Positions 10,722-23,511 of a DNA stretch of 64,000 bases are shown here, piece after piece. The notes below the pieces were generated by a model that did no database searches, was not told where the DNA came from, and worked only from the letters and a program-made list of their open reading frames with translations. This stretch comes from Lamellibrachia satsuma (Eukaryota; Annelida; Polychaeta; Sabellida; Siboglinidae). Numbering within the stretch: position 1 is the first letter of the stretch; every line of letters starts with the position of its first letter. The DNA is taken from NCBI GenBank assembly GCA_033239005.1, contig BSQZ01000005.1:6785001-6849000 (forward strand). Direction: 5' to 3'. Made by a program: the position numbers and the translations under genes.

Positions 10722-10964
10722 AATTTCAGTTTGGCTGAATAAAAATTAGTTTAATAGTTTGTCCAGTGATTTCATTACAATTAAATAAATAAAATTTTCA
10801 CAAACGAGCTAGCACATCTTGGTTGATGTTAGATTGGTTACTTTTTGTGTGAAATGAACCTGAAGCGAGATGAGGGAAAAATTTAATCACTCGGGCAGCT
10901 TTAATAAATGTTGTCTGTTTTTTAATGTGCATGTGGATATTTTGATGTAGAATTGGTTCTTCAG

Positions 10965-11116
10965 GTCAGGCAGCGTTGTGATGGATTACAAGGTGGTCGT
11001 AGAGAAACACAAAGCATCTGAGACACTACATGCTATTCTAAACAGCATCAAAACTGAAGGAAGGAACGGAACATCCGGGAACTGTACCGTGGATGTTGGG
11101 TCAGTCACAGGGGCAG
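10965..11116 (+). CDS. Mucin-like gene, SEA domain second half with GSVVM site
   Basis: Acceptor ggttcttcag before 10965 and donor gcag|gtaaat after 11116; 152 nt, phase 2 to 1. Together with the previous exon it reads ...VEFRSGSVVMDYKVVVEKH. The GSVVM motif after FR matches the G/SVVV autoproteolysis site known from MUC1-type SEA domains, here with Met for the last Val. The exon continues with a helix (ASETLHAILNSI) and a NGTSGNCT segment holding two N-glycosylation sequons. A membrane-tethered, self-cleaved mucin is the natural reading; cleavage itself is inferred. Confidence 0.75.
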
Positions 11117-11133
11117 GTAAATGTGGCAAATTG

Positions 11134-12080
11134 TTACTCGTCACAAATGTATGGGAATTGACCCCAGTAGAAGCTTTGGTCATTTCTTTCTGTCCATGTT
11201 GGGCCTATACATAGGGGGCTAAATACAGATTTATGGTGCAAGTAGACATGGAGGTTTGTATGTAACATGCTATACTTGGTGCATGAACAGTTCCTGTTGC
11301 ATCCTTTGGTACATCCACAGGATATGGTCTCGGTCATCTGCAGTGGGCAGGTATGTTGTGTTGATGCCACTGGGTCAAGCTTTCCATTATCCAGAACCCA
11401 CCCATATTCTTCATACAGTGGGATGATGGGCTTGCAGGCATGAACACTCTTATCTATCAATAGTTGCATAAGCCCCATGTGTCAAATGCAGAAGAAAAGC
11501 ATATTATGTTGGTGGTATCAGCTTCAACAGCGTTCACTTGTTGTTCAGAAACTTGTACTCTGGTGTTATGTGATCCTGGTCTTCAGTGGCGAAGTTCTCC
11601 AATGCAGAGATGTCTTGTATCTCATCCACTAAGGCTGTGAAGGAAGGGAAGTGAATGACATTGTGCAGGTCCCTGTGCAGCACACATCTCATGGATGGGT
11701 AGGTAGTTATCTGGTGCAGTTCGAAGTTTTCAAACCAACAGTTCTGGCAGATCTTTCAACAGTGTAGAAGCGTAATACACGCATATGACAATGTCGTTTG
11801 CATGGATTATCACTCATTCCACGTCTTCATTCTGGACACAGTGTGAAGAATTACTCTGGTGTCTGCTTCCAATTGAGTGGACTCAAGGTCAGACACATCT
11901 GTGACTGAACCCTGTGTAGCCATTATGCTCTTACTTTCTTCCTTGAAGTCACCGCCAAGATACAGACAACTCAAACCCATGGTTGGTACTAGCTGCTCTT
12001 CCTTGCTCAGTGTCTCACAGAGAATGCTCAGAAGTCCCGCCTTGTTGGCTGACACAGAGAGGAACTCCTGTGCTGTGGGT
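11134..12080 (-). pseudogene. Degenerate transposon-associated gene (EADTR motif and Cys-rich tail)
   Basis: Reading leftward on the minus strand, blocks appear in several frames: SVSANKAGLLSILCETL, then a DLESTQLEADTRVILHTV block (near 11,835-11,890), then YYASTLLKDLPEL, and near 11,320 TISCGCTKGCNRNCSCTK. These resemble a protein found in many copies in aquatic invertebrate genomes, with a conserved (H/L)EEADTR-like motif and a Cys-rich C-terminus (SCGCKTGC...CSC). Its biochemical role is not established, and I know it only as a mobile-element-associated gene. Stops and frameshifts between blocks mark it as dead. It lies in an intron of the mucin-like gene, antisense to it. Confidence 0.55.
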
Positions 12081-13550
12081 CAGGAGCTCTATACTGCTCA
12101 CTTACCTCAGACAGCCTCGCTGGTCGTGACAAGGCATACATGTGCTGCTGCATGGACGATTTGAGGCTTCGGAAACTACCAGTCACAGCGGAAAGGTACG
12201 ATGCTTATACCAGCAGGAACATCTTTAATAAGGTTATTATCGTAGCTTCTTGCAATGGCTCCCAATGTTTTACAATTCGTAATAATTGTCCCACAAAAGT
12301 TAATAACGGCCCTGTTATGTCTATATATTCAATGCATTGCATCTTGTCATACACAGGTTAAGATACAGGGAGGCTTAGAAACATGCATAGCAATTTTGCG
12401 CCATGGCGCCTTCTTGCGAAACATTTTTTCTCGTTTGATAATCATTAGTATTTAACTCCAAACAACAGTTCTAACAATTTGTTTGCACGCACTTAATGAT
12501 ATAATTGTTAGTGATTTAGAATGTTTATCTCTTGGGCAAATGTATAATGTTTGTAAAAATGGTATATTCTTAGTTTAGCAAAAACAGCATCAACCAGTAT
12601 ATATCAACTTGGCAGAACCTCGGTTTCCATGCTACGATCATCCAATTTACGGTGATTCTAGGTGTTTACCGCACTTAACTAATACTTAAATACTTTCGGG
12701 GTGTTTATAACACTAACCCGTCCTTGTTTGAGTGTAGACAAATGGCCGTGAGTTGCTGTTATCGCCCCAAAAAGGGCAAAACATTCAGTCAGATAGGGTC
12801 AGGGTTGTTTGATTTAAATCATTTTATATGTTTTTTAATACAAAAGCACAAAGTGCGCACACTTGTGTAGCTGTATTGACACCAAATAGCCTGACAGTCT
12901 AATATTTTACGACATTGTGTGTGTTTGAGCTATTCCCTTTCTGAATGAAGTGAAGCCACACAAACTTGTCAAGTATCTTTTCAAGTCAGAAGCCCTGAGT
13001 TAAACTCCACCTAGAGCTTGTGCTAGTTGTTACCAATTCAGTATGTTGACTCAAGTGAGACAGTCTGGGCTACCATTGTTTAATACTGTACCAGTTTGCA
13101 GTCTGGTTAGAGAGCCTTAGAGTACACTGGGCCATGGACAGGTGCTAATCCACCCTCTCAGCAAACAATAATTAACACTGCTACAGCCACAGACACACAG
13201 CATGCTTTCCTTTCCAAGACAGATTATGCAAATACAGGAGGTGAAGCCTTGTGGACATTGTCTAATGTCTTTATATAAGCAAAAATCATGTACCCTCTGT
13301 TAAGACAAGTACCCAAATCGATTTGAATAGAACACGTTTGAAAGAGTTTATAAATATAAACATCTACGTAAATGTATATATACCAGATTTTTTTTAATCA
13401 AATAAATAAAAAATCCGATTTAAATCAAATAAATCCGATTTTTTAAATAAAAAAAGTCATGATGTTTTTCAACCCTGGATAGAGTTACAGTGCTAGTTCG
13501 CAATAGGGTTGGACGTGTGTGTGTGTTTAAGGGTTTCCTACATATTTCCA
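12081..13550. other. Intronic stretch, no gene seen
   Basis: AT-rich sequence with short chance frames only. The run at 13,380-13,460 is an imperfect AATAAATCCGATTT-type repeat. Nothing else is supported. Confidence 0.5.
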
Positions 13551-13675
13551 GTAGTTTACAAGGTTGTCCACCCAGGTAGTTTACAAGGTTGTCCACCCAG
13601 GTAGTTTACAAGGTTGTCCACCCAGGTTGTTTACAAGATTGTCCACCCAGGTTGTTTACAAGGTTGTCCACCCAG
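13551..13675. repeat. Five tandem copies of a 25-bp unit
   Basis: GTAGTTTACAAGGTTGTCCA + CCCAG repeats five times from 13,551, with single-base variants in the last two copies. It is intronic. Confidence 0.92.
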
Positions 13676-14286
13676 GCTGTGATCCTAGATATATACATTA
13701 TACATAGATATATTTTGTGGAGGCAAACCTTTTACAGCATTCCATGTCTGTTGGACACGTTTGGTTCTCCGGGTACTAGCCAATCAGCTATGTATGTGGA
13801 AACCAGTTTTTTTAGATACTGAGTTTTCTTTCTTATATCATATACACAAAAGGCACCAGATTTACATGTTCTGTTGGTTCTTGTCCACAGTTCATTACAA
13901 TGTTTATACTCTAATTAGTTGATAAACAACAGTTTGTAAATTTTATGACTGATAAATTAAGTACCTAATAAAGTAAATGATTGGTTGTTTGATAAAATTT
14001 GTGTACATTAAACTAACGTGGTTGAATACTTCCTATGCTGAATGATTCAAATTCAACATTCAGAGTCAACATTAAAATTCAACATTTAGATTCAAGATTC
14101 AAATTGAAGAAAGGAACAACATGAATGTAATGCATGTATATCGAGTCCGCTTGCACTTATATGTTATTGCAGATAGTATAAGTTACAAGTTGATGTAATA
14201 ATAACTATTTTGAAACAGTTATATGTTATATGCAATACGTAACTCAGGCACAGCCAAAATAGAATTTAGTGTTGTTTGGCAAGCAC

Positions 14287-14434
<148 letters not shown>

Positions 14435-14467
14435 GTTGTTCTCATTGACTCTGTATTCATGGGACAG

Positions 14468-14586
14468 AGCATGATGTATACAAGTACCAAGGCCACAAGG
14501 GAATCACCAGTGAGACATATGAGGCAGAACTGGCCGATGTCAGTAGCACCAAGTACAAGAGTCTCTCAAGTGATGTCAAGGCAGAG
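14468..14586 (+). CDS. Mucin-like gene, second (half) SEA domain exon
   Basis: Acceptor ttcatgggacag before 14,468 and donor gcagag|gtaact after 14,586; 119 nt, phase 1 to 0. It joins in frame with 10,965-11,116 and reads [20 protein letters not shown], then [20 protein letters not shown]. The T-x-Y-E-A-E-L strand followed by S-x-K-Y-K-x-L-x-x-D-V is the first half of another SEA-like domain. The expected second half (phase 0 to 1) was not found before the microexon at 19,189. The Mutator-like element begins only 130 bp downstream of this exon, so the missing part may have been lost, displaced or be too diverged for me to see. Confidence 0.6.
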
Positions 14587-14705
14587 GTAACTTCTTTGTG
14601 TGATTGTTTCTAGATATTTCTAGTGGGAGAACCTATTAATATATCCTGTCCCCATAGCCCGAATGTTATTGCTAAACCAAAACCTTCCTGTTGTTTGCAT
14701 ACGGG

Positions 14706-14714
14706 GTGTTGAAC
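14706..14714. repeat. Left target site duplication of the Mutator-like element
   Basis: GTGTTGAAC here and GTGTCGAAC at 17,909-17,917 match at 8 of 9 positions directly outside the inverted repeats. Nine bp is the usual duplication length for Mutator-like elements. Confidence 0.7.
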
Positions 14715-14812
14715 GGGTGTCCGACTTTTCGTCTAATGACATTTGGTCTAACGGGACAATTCGTCTACTACGACATTTGGTCTAACGGGACAATTCGTCT
14801 ACTACGACATTT
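14715..14812 (+). repeat. Left terminal inverted repeat of MULE
   Basis: It begins GGGTGTCCGACTTTTCG and contains two copies of GGTCTAACGGGACAATTCGT + CTACTACGAC. It is complementary to 17,812-17,908 with few mismatches. Confidence 0.88.
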
Positions 14813-15230
14813 GTGTTGGCGTTGGCATTTCAATTCAGGTCACTTGGCGTTGGTGTTGCAATTCTGGTCACTTGCACTTCGTCTTCGCTGTTACCCAGTG
14901 CTGCAACGAAACCATGATTCAGAGTATGCCCTACATTATTTTACCTTGTAACATATGACAAACTTATAATCCGATGTATGTATACTTTAATGAACTGATG
15001 AATAATTCGACGTGATTCAACATATTGAACTTTATAACCATGGTCTCGCAGATATATTGTTAATGACCAACGATGCTGTTCCGTATTACTCCCTCTGTCA
15101 ACTTCCAACAAAGCATTGATCTAGGCTTCAATAAATAAATAATAATATTTTTTTAAATCGTTTATTGCACAACAGACGGAAGTAAATACACGAATCATCT
15201 TGACGACCCATTAAACACAAATTGTGAAAC

Positions 15231-16700
15231 TCATGTAAGTTCAAACCTTGTATTGTTGTTTAAAATGTTCACATTACGTATGTGATGTTGTGCGCAATGC
15301 CAAGCACGTAATCTTTGGTGTTTCGTTCGTGATACTGCGCCACCAACTCGCGATATCCGGTCATTGACGATGCGCATTCGCTTGCGGGGAGGTTCCATGG
15401 CATCGCCAGCAACCAGCTTCTGAATGGTCAACTCTGTGTGACACTGCTCATCACACAGACGCAGCAGAAATTCGAATATGTTGGGATGCATCTTTCCCAT
15501 GATATGGCCCATTCGAAGGTGCCATCCCTCCAGACTGTTGGTGGTACATGGCTGGTCAGATACAGCACGGTCGTACACACTCCACATTCTCAGCGCGAAC
15601 TTGGGCGTTTTTCTTACAATGGCGAGCCTCGGGCCATGCATGACAGTTCTCTGTCTGCCGATGTAAGTCTGCTCGAAGTACTTGGCAACTGGCTTTGCGT
15701 CGTTGCAAATTGTGGCACGAAGCTCATCAAATGTGGCACAGATGTCATTGGCAGGCAGAAAGGCTAGTGCAGTTATCTTTTTGCAGTCGAGGGCAAACTC
15801 CTCACTAGACATGTACTTGTTACGGAGTCCCAGGGAGACGACTTGGCGATAGTTTGCCTGACACATATGAAAGAAGCAGCCTTGTATAATGAGGCCATCA
15901 CCGAAGACGGCGCGAGCAGCATGGATGCAGGCACCTTCGAAGTCGCAGCAGTTTGTCGTCAAGCGAAGTTGCAGTTGCCGATTGACGATGGCATCGTGGA
16001 TGGTCTGCATCATCTCGTGATAGCAAGTGTATGTCTTGCGAGGAAGGAGAACATACACAAGCGGAACAATCTTGCCGAACACAGGAGCATGTATTGTGTA
16101 GAGTTGGTAGAAGAGTGGGACTATTGAAAAGGTTCTGTCCCCGTACCAAACCGTCGCATCTGCCAGGTACTTCAGGTTCTGGTTCGTAGCCAAGATGACC
16201 ATCTGATGTACTTGGTTGTTGTCGTCTTCATCTGGCACCTCGACCTCCCGGATGATCCAAGGTTCACCGGTCGATGTGTTTCTCCAACGACCCTCGAGTT
16301 TCAAGTCTACGGTAGTCAATGGTAGCGGCGGCATGTGCTGACATCTAGCACGCTGAATCGTACGTTTAAGGCTGTTGAGTTTTGGGAGTGATGAGTCGGG
16401 GTTAGCGTGCAAAGGTCGTGCAATAAATCTGCTGATGATTGAAGCTGTGGATTCTGTACTATAAGTGGTGCTCTTCATCTTCGACTTTTGGATTTTAATT
16501 TTCACTTCTGCGGTATTCGGTGCATGATGATGGTCCTGTGTCGCTGTGCCATTTTGCCCAATGGTTACCGCTCTGCCTCTGCACAGGCTATCATCACATC
16601 GCCAGTATACACGTTGATTCTCTGTTCGATTTTGTGTATAGCAATACCCATCTAACGCTGATTTCAGTTTGCCATGACTGCTCGTAAAAAATTCAGCCAT
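15231..16700 (-). CDS. MULE transposase with N-terminal FLYWCH zinc finger
   Basis: An uninterrupted 489-codon frame. Residues about 8-65 form a FLYWCH-type finger: aromatic residues in ENQRVYWRC, the pair C-x4-C (CDDSLC) and a final DHHH. Residues about 180-290 are the MULE transposase core, with ATVWYGDRTF giving the first catalytic Asp region, CCDFEGACIHAARAVF the second Asp, and CFFHMCQANYRQV the conserved C/H pair after it. The predicted catalytic Glu lies in TTNSLEGWHLRMG near residue 400. Family members cut and paste DNA by a DDE nuclease mechanism. The start ATG is at 16,698-16,700. No stop or frameshift is present, unlike the other mobile genes here. A domesticated host gene is possible, but the flanking inverted repeats argue for a real transposon. 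Confidence 0.88.
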   Translation of the reverse strand: MAEFFTSSHGKLKSALDGYCYTQNRTENQRVYWRCDDSLCRGRAVTIGQNGTATQDHHHAPNTAEVKIKIQKSKMKSTTYSTESTASIISRFIARPLHANPDSSLPKLNSLKRTIQRARCQHMPPLPLTTVDLKLEGRWRNTSTGEPWIIREVEVPDEDDNNQVHQMVILATNQNLKYLADATVWYGDRTFSIVPLFYQLYTIHAPVFGKIVPLVYVLLPRKTYTCYHEMMQTIHDAIVNRQLQLRLTTNCCDFEGACIHAARAVFGDGLIIQGCFFHMCQANYRQVVSLGLRNKYMSSEEFALDCKKITALAFLPANDICATFDELRATICNDAKPVAKYFEQTYIGRQRTVMHGPRLAIVRKTPKFALRMWSVYDRAVSDQPCTTNSLEGWHLRMGHIMGKMHPNIFEFLLRLCDEQCHTELTIQKLVAGDAMEPPRKRMRIVNDRISRVGGAVSRTKHQRLRAWHCAQHHIRNVNILNNNTRFELT

Positions 16701-17811
16701 AGCACATACGCAGAGACGTGGTGTTCGTTCGATAAAATACAGACACTATGAACGTGTTGCCCATGCAACTGGTTTAAAAGGTGTTAAGATTGAAATAAAG
16801 TGCACTTAGCTAATTTTGTGTTCACTGTTTGTTTCATCGTGAGTGTAACACAAAGAAACACAACTTCAATATTACTTCGTGGAGTAATTGCATTTTTATA
16901 TCGCACGTAGAAGTAACGCAACTCTTGTACAATCAGTCGCGTATTGCTATCGATCGACGTAGCACTTCTTCAGACAAATGTTACTTCAAAACGACACCTT
17001 AAACACCGCAATTGGGAGAGGATACAAAGAGCCTTTCATAATTACTCAGGCAGTTGAAAGTGAAACCTCAACTGCTACAATTGCCTCTTTGTGAGCTCTG
17101 CTTGGAGCAGAATAGGACTGTGTCTATTGTGTGTTTCATGAGCTCACAACCTGGTAGCAGAATAAGTATGATGCAGTTGGAAAAACATCTTTATTCTCAA
17201 AACATCAATCACATACATAATAATACGTGTAACAAATTTAAAGTAAACATTTTAATAATGTTATCATCAGATGCAAATAAATACTTAACGCGGAACTAAT
17301 ATGGAAGGCATACAACGAACCACTAACCGTAACAATACCTTCCTAATTTACTATTTTTCATTAAACAATTATAAATAATGCTGTACTGCTTATTATTATG
17401 AAGGATGCGTGCAGGGGGAGTTTGTTGTAACAGCTCGTTGGCTTATTTAGTTACAGTTGTGTTTACCAATATTGTGCATATCAATCGACTGTCCGCGCAT
17501 CGGGAGATTACATGACGCACAATGAAACCCCTAATAAACACGTACCCAGTGATTAAACAATGAAAACTAAACGAAAATCACCGACATTTACTGCACCAAA
17601 CTTTGCGATGATCCCTGGTCCTACTGTGACATACTCATATCGGGGAGAACCGCGTTTTCGTTTTCCATATAGCTGATGTACTACGTATTTCCATTTAGTT
17701 TATAAATTTTGTTATCGTTATATGACAGTCACTGAATATGTGTTTATAGTACATCTACTATAAAACTTTGTGCATCGTGTGATCTCCATACGTGATTGAT
17801 ATGCGCTAATG

Positions 17812-17908
17812 TGGTTCGTAGTAGACGAATTGTCCCGTTAGACCAAATGTCGTAGTAGACGAATTGTCGCATTAGATCAAATGTCGTTAGACGAAAAGTC
17901 GTAGACCC
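17812..17908 (-). repeat. Right terminal inverted repeat of MULE
   Basis: It ends ACGAAAAGTCGTAGACCC and holds two copies of the internal block, one with changes (GTCGCATTAGATCAAATGTC). It is complementary to 14,715-14,812. Confidence 0.88.
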
Positions 17909-17984
17909 GTGTCGAACATGTGTTTTGTTAACAGCCCTAGTGTCAGCCATTACAAATGTAAATCAGGTGGAATATGTATGTGTT

Positions 17985-18172
17985 TTGAAGCAGTAGTTGT
18001 CTTCATATCAGCCACAGCCCATGGGGGCCGTATATATTTTCCTGCCACGTTCTCGCCATCGTGCAATATGCAGGCCTCCAGCTGTCCACTACCTCGTATT
18101 GATATAATATATAACACTTCTATTGCATTAAAATCCTCAGGAAGCCCAAGCTCAGCAGAGGACCAAAGCAAA
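17985..18172 (-). repeat. Dispersed repeat fragment related to 27,838-27,895
   Basis: The motif ACTTCTAT(A/T)G...AAAATCCTC...AGCTCAGCAG occurs here (18,116-18,160) and at 27,838-27,895. On the minus strand the adjoining part contains GAGAACGTGGCAGGAAAATA and CGGCCCCCATGGGCTGTGGC, which looks like the tail of a dispersed repeat. The class is not determined. Confidence 0.4.
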
Positions 18173-19188
18173 AGGGGTAAGGCAGTTTCTAATTAATCAT
18201 GGTTAGTGCTCACTAGAATAATAATAGTAAGATAATATAATAATGATAATATAATAATGATAACATAATAACAATAGTTTGTTTCCATCATTATGTAATG
18301 TAATGATTACATATAATGTAGTGTTCATAGTTTGATTCATGTTAATGCAAAACATATATACGCACAATGCAATACAATACTCATTTAAATCATGCATATA
18401 AAAAGATATAATACATTGTGCGACCAGGGTAATTACAATCATATTGTACTAAAATCTTGTGTTGAAAATGGAGAGAACAGAAGTGTAGACTTACGTGCTC
18501 TCTCCTCTATTACATTGAATTAACTTTGATAGTTCATTATTCACTGCAGCTAGCTTGTGGGTGGTGACGGGAAAAGACTGTTATATCATTATTTCTTTTT
18601 AACAATATTAAAAAAATTCGAAGAAATTGGTTGAGAGAGAGACACTGTTATCTACATTTACAGCACAGCGATACAGTAGTTTTTACCGGGAACCATTACC
18701 TAATAATAAATTATACTTATTACGGTTGATATACTTATTTTATTACCGGATACCGTATAGTTTCCAATAGAAGCTAATAATACTAATAGTACACCCCTTT
18801 TCAGAAGTGAAACCATGTGAGAAAACATAATATTTTCAGGAGTGAAGCACACAGTTATAATAACATTGGCATGAGAACCATGCATAAAGATCAATAAAAC
18901 ATTCACACATTTCCGTTTAAAAACAAAAGCGTATAATGCTAATTAGCACACTTGCCTAAAATTTAGCAATATATTTATTAGCTTGCACCCCTTTTCAGAA
19001 ACTAATAAACATGCCTCCAAGCCTTCACAGTGGCGCAGTGTGCTTCTGTTGGAAACTGTTGTAGTTATTTATTTTAGTTCGTCCAATATACGGCTGGTTT
19101 TATTTCACATATTTTTGTAAAATATGAATTAATAATGATTATTGTTACCATAAACCGTTATATTTGAGTTTTGTCTTCATTCTTGCAG

Positions 19189-19209
19189 ACGTGTTAGAAG
19201 AGAAAAAAG
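19189..19209 (+). CDS. Mucin-like gene, 21-nt microexon
   Basis: Flanked by a strong acceptor (cattcttgcag) and donor (g|gtaggt), the 21 nt read (D)VLEEKK(A), phase 1 to 1. It joins perfectly to the transmembrane exon at 20,134 to give DVLEEKKAGSLLVAIIL. It would provide a short charged juxtamembrane spacer. Its reality rests on splice sites and phase only. Confidence 0.55.
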
Positions 19210-19530
19210 GTAGGTACCTGCTGTATTCGTATTACTATTTGTTGTTCATATTACTAGTTTTTGTTCGTATTACTAGTTGTTTGTATTACAGTAATAATTT
19301 GAATGAAGATATGTAATGCTCATTAGATGTAAATTTTTATTTAGGTTTGTGCATCTATGGGTTCATTGATTATAATGTAAGATTATAAATGGTCTTAAGG
19401 CATCGAGACTGTACAAAACAAGACCTATGTCATTTAACCTGACCCCCCCAACTCCCACATGAAACTTTGATTTACATCAACCTGTGTGCAACTTCGGTAA
19501 CTTCAGGTGGCACTTCAACCATCAAAACTA

Positions 19531-19690
19531 CTGGGATCACTTAAAGCAAGCACCCTTATGAACTGTGATCACTTAAAGCACGCACCCTTAAGAACTGGGA
19601 TCACTTAAAGCACGCACCCTTAAGAACTGGGATCACTTAAAGCAAGCAACCTTACGAACTGTGATCACTTAAAGCAAGCACCCATACGTA
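19531..19690. repeat. Five tandem copies of a ~32-bp unit
   Basis: The unit GATCACTTAAAGCACGCACC + CTTAAGAACTGG repeats about five times with small changes, within an intron. Confidence 0.88.
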
Positions 19691-20133
19691 CTGCGGTCAG
19701 AAAATAAACAATATTTTGAGAAATCAATGCATGACCTTGCGCAAAACAGCTGCTACCCCCACACCCCATGGAACCAATTTTATGTAATGTCTTACATTAT
19801 TAAGAAACGTAGGCTTAACAAGTATTTTTAGAACGAGGCAGCTGCGTGTTATCGTGGGGGATAATGCATGGCAATAAAACTACCTTGTTCTGAGAATTCA
19901 ACCTTTGTATGATATGAATGCTTCATGAAATCGGCCCCAGCTGCATATTTGCAAACATAGGAAGTGAAAACGTATGTTAAAATTTTAATCAGTCCTTATA
20001 TGATGGGAATAACACACTACTTGTTGATGTCACTTGAGAGTTACCAGCCAGATAATGTTATCTTGCTGGTAGCACTGTTGTGACATCAACAAACAGTGTG
20101 TTATTCCCTAATATTATGTGTTGCTTCTCACAG

Positions 20134-20321
20134 CTGGTTCGCTGCTGGTTGCCATCATCCTTGGGTCTCTGCTGGGCACCATTGCCGTCACTCTTGGCAC
20201 CGTCTTCATTGTGTACTGCGTCCACAAGAAGCACACAAAGATTGGATGTAGTAACGCATTTTTGGGAGACATGCCACCCCTTGTGAGCAAGACTGCCCCA
20301 GCAGCTGCTGCACAGAGCATT
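20134..20321 (+). CDS. Mucin-like gene, transmembrane and cytoplasmic exon
   Basis: Acceptor ttgcttctcacag before 20,134 and donor att|gtaagt after 20,321; 188 nt, phase 1 to 0. It encodes a hydrophobic span of about 27 residues (GSLLVAIILGSLLGTIAVTL, then GTVFIVYC) followed by a stop-transfer run VHKKHTK and a Pro/Ala-rich tail (MPPLVSKTAPAAAAQS). This is the single-pass type I anchor expected C-terminal to SEA domains. The small-residue spacing (GSLLG) may support helix packing. The tail shows no signalling motif I recognise. Confidence 0.75.
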
Positions 20322-21018
20322 GTAAGTAGTCAAGTTTGTTGAGCCAATGTTATGTAGAAAAGCTGACGTTTTTGAGAATTGAAAATTTTAAACAGAAGTT
20401 AGCTTCAGTGAAATCCAACATGCAGCAGTTCATATGTATATTATGTTTATAAAAAATCTGAGAAGTATACTAATTCTCAGAACCCCCTCCCCCTTAATAC
20501 ACCTTGTAGGAATAGGGAAATGTTCACAAATATGAACGGCCCCTTACATTACGTTAGACCACAATCTGTAAATGAAAGAAGTCACTATTGTACACTTTCA
20601 TCACTGTGTTGTATTTCATCAAATTAATGACAAACAACAGTCCAGGTCAGTTGACACTGCTACTTTTGTCTATAGTTTCCTGTATCAGGAATCATACAAA
20701 ATCAATAAGTCACCAATGGTGTAGTTGGACAATGTATTGTTTTCATCTTGGGTAGACTTATTAAACATTCAATAATGCAATAAAAGTAAAATAATGTATT
20801 CAGGCAGACAGACACATTTATTTGTTTTGACTAATAATTATACAGATTGAAGCATAATCTACATAACATATAGGTCAAGGATAATTTTTTAAGAGAGAAT
20901 ACAGCTAGAATGATAGTCTCAAACTGTCGCTAAAATTTACATTCCATCATGCAATATTATCAATACGGTCGGACCACTGAAAAACAACAGGGGAAACATA
21001 ATTTCAGAGGGGTTTCGA

Positions 21019-22596
<1,578 letters not shown>

Positions 22597-22860
22597 TCTT
22601 TCTCACAGAGGGTGATAAATGAATGGAACAAACTGCCAAATGATTGTGTTAATGCTAGTAGTGTGAATATGTTTAAAAATAGAATTGACAGATATTTGAT
22701 AAGGGTGGGCTACACATAGATGAGAAAATTGTTGGACTCTCGATAAGCCAATGGCTTCCTTGTCCACTTTGCCATCTGGAACTTGTCGTTTGGGATGGCA
22801 GTCTTGTTAAATCTTGTTAAATACCAATTTGAACTCCAATGTGTATGTTATTGATAGTAC

Positions 22861-23045
22861 AGTAGTACCTGACTTCAACGGACCCTCCGATAAGCGGACA
22901 CCTGCTATGTTGGGAGACTTTCTCAATGTACGGACTGTTTTACCATGTTAATGTCCCTCTGATGAGGGGACACCTGGTTAACGTGGACAGCAGACAGGAT
23001 ATTTTGGTATTCTGTCCCTGCTAAGGCGGACAGTAATAATTATTT
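22861..23045 (+). mobile_element. Solo terminal repeat of a pogo/Tigger-like transposon
   Basis: After a TA dinucleotide the sequence reads CAGTAGTACCTGACTTCAAC, then CGGAC...AAGCGGACACCTG and further GGGGACACCTGGTTAACG and AAGGCGGACAG. A CAGT start and repeated (A)CGGACACCT blocks are typical of Tigger/pogo termini. No matching inverted end was found before the CR1 fragment at 23,512, so this is an orphan end or a very diverged element. Confidence 0.5.
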
Positions 23046-23511
23046 TCGTGATTTTTTTTCTCAAAATATTTTATTTCCAAACTGGCGATATACAAACAGC
23101 GCGGTGTGTAGTGGGGAAAACAATGTTCTATCGCGGATTTGGATATAAGGCTGTTGGTCGTGAACCCTGATTTTCTGCCACGGGGGGAATGCCAAATGGG
23201 CATGCTTAAACCTACTTAGAATTGCTTTGACAATCCTCAAGAAACAGGTGAACAATGTCAATGAATGAGTGTCAACTTGTTGTTTGTTTGACGCTGCCGC
23301 CGACATCAATCGCTGATGTTGGCTTCGCTTAGGTGGTTTAAAATTGCAGTCGAGATTCACAAATATGCCTCACATAAGAATCGGATAAACAGTCTTAGAT
23401 GCAGCATTAACAAAAAAATTAGGAACAAATGCAGGCCCTACTCCAATCACTGAATTTCAGACCATCTTCCAACAATACCATTCACATTCAGCTGTTGCCT
23501 CTCCCATTTTA

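Larger units (their letters stand above)
14715..17908 (-). mobile_element. Complete Mutator-like (MULE) DNA transposon, 3.2 kb
   Basis: The element is bounded by inverted repeats of about 90-100 bp: left from 14,715 (GGGTGTCCGACTTTTCGTCT) and right ending at 17,908 (complement GGGTCTACGACTTTTCGTCT). Inside each repeat a block of about 35 bp (CATTTGGTCTAACGGGACAA + TTCGTCTACTACGA) is present twice, so the termini have a tandem sub-structure likely to serve as repeated transposase-binding sites. A 9-bp target duplication with one mismatch flanks it. The single gene is an intact transposase on the minus strand. The open reading frame and clear termini point to a fairly recent insertion into the mucin-like gene's intron. 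Confidence 0.88.
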
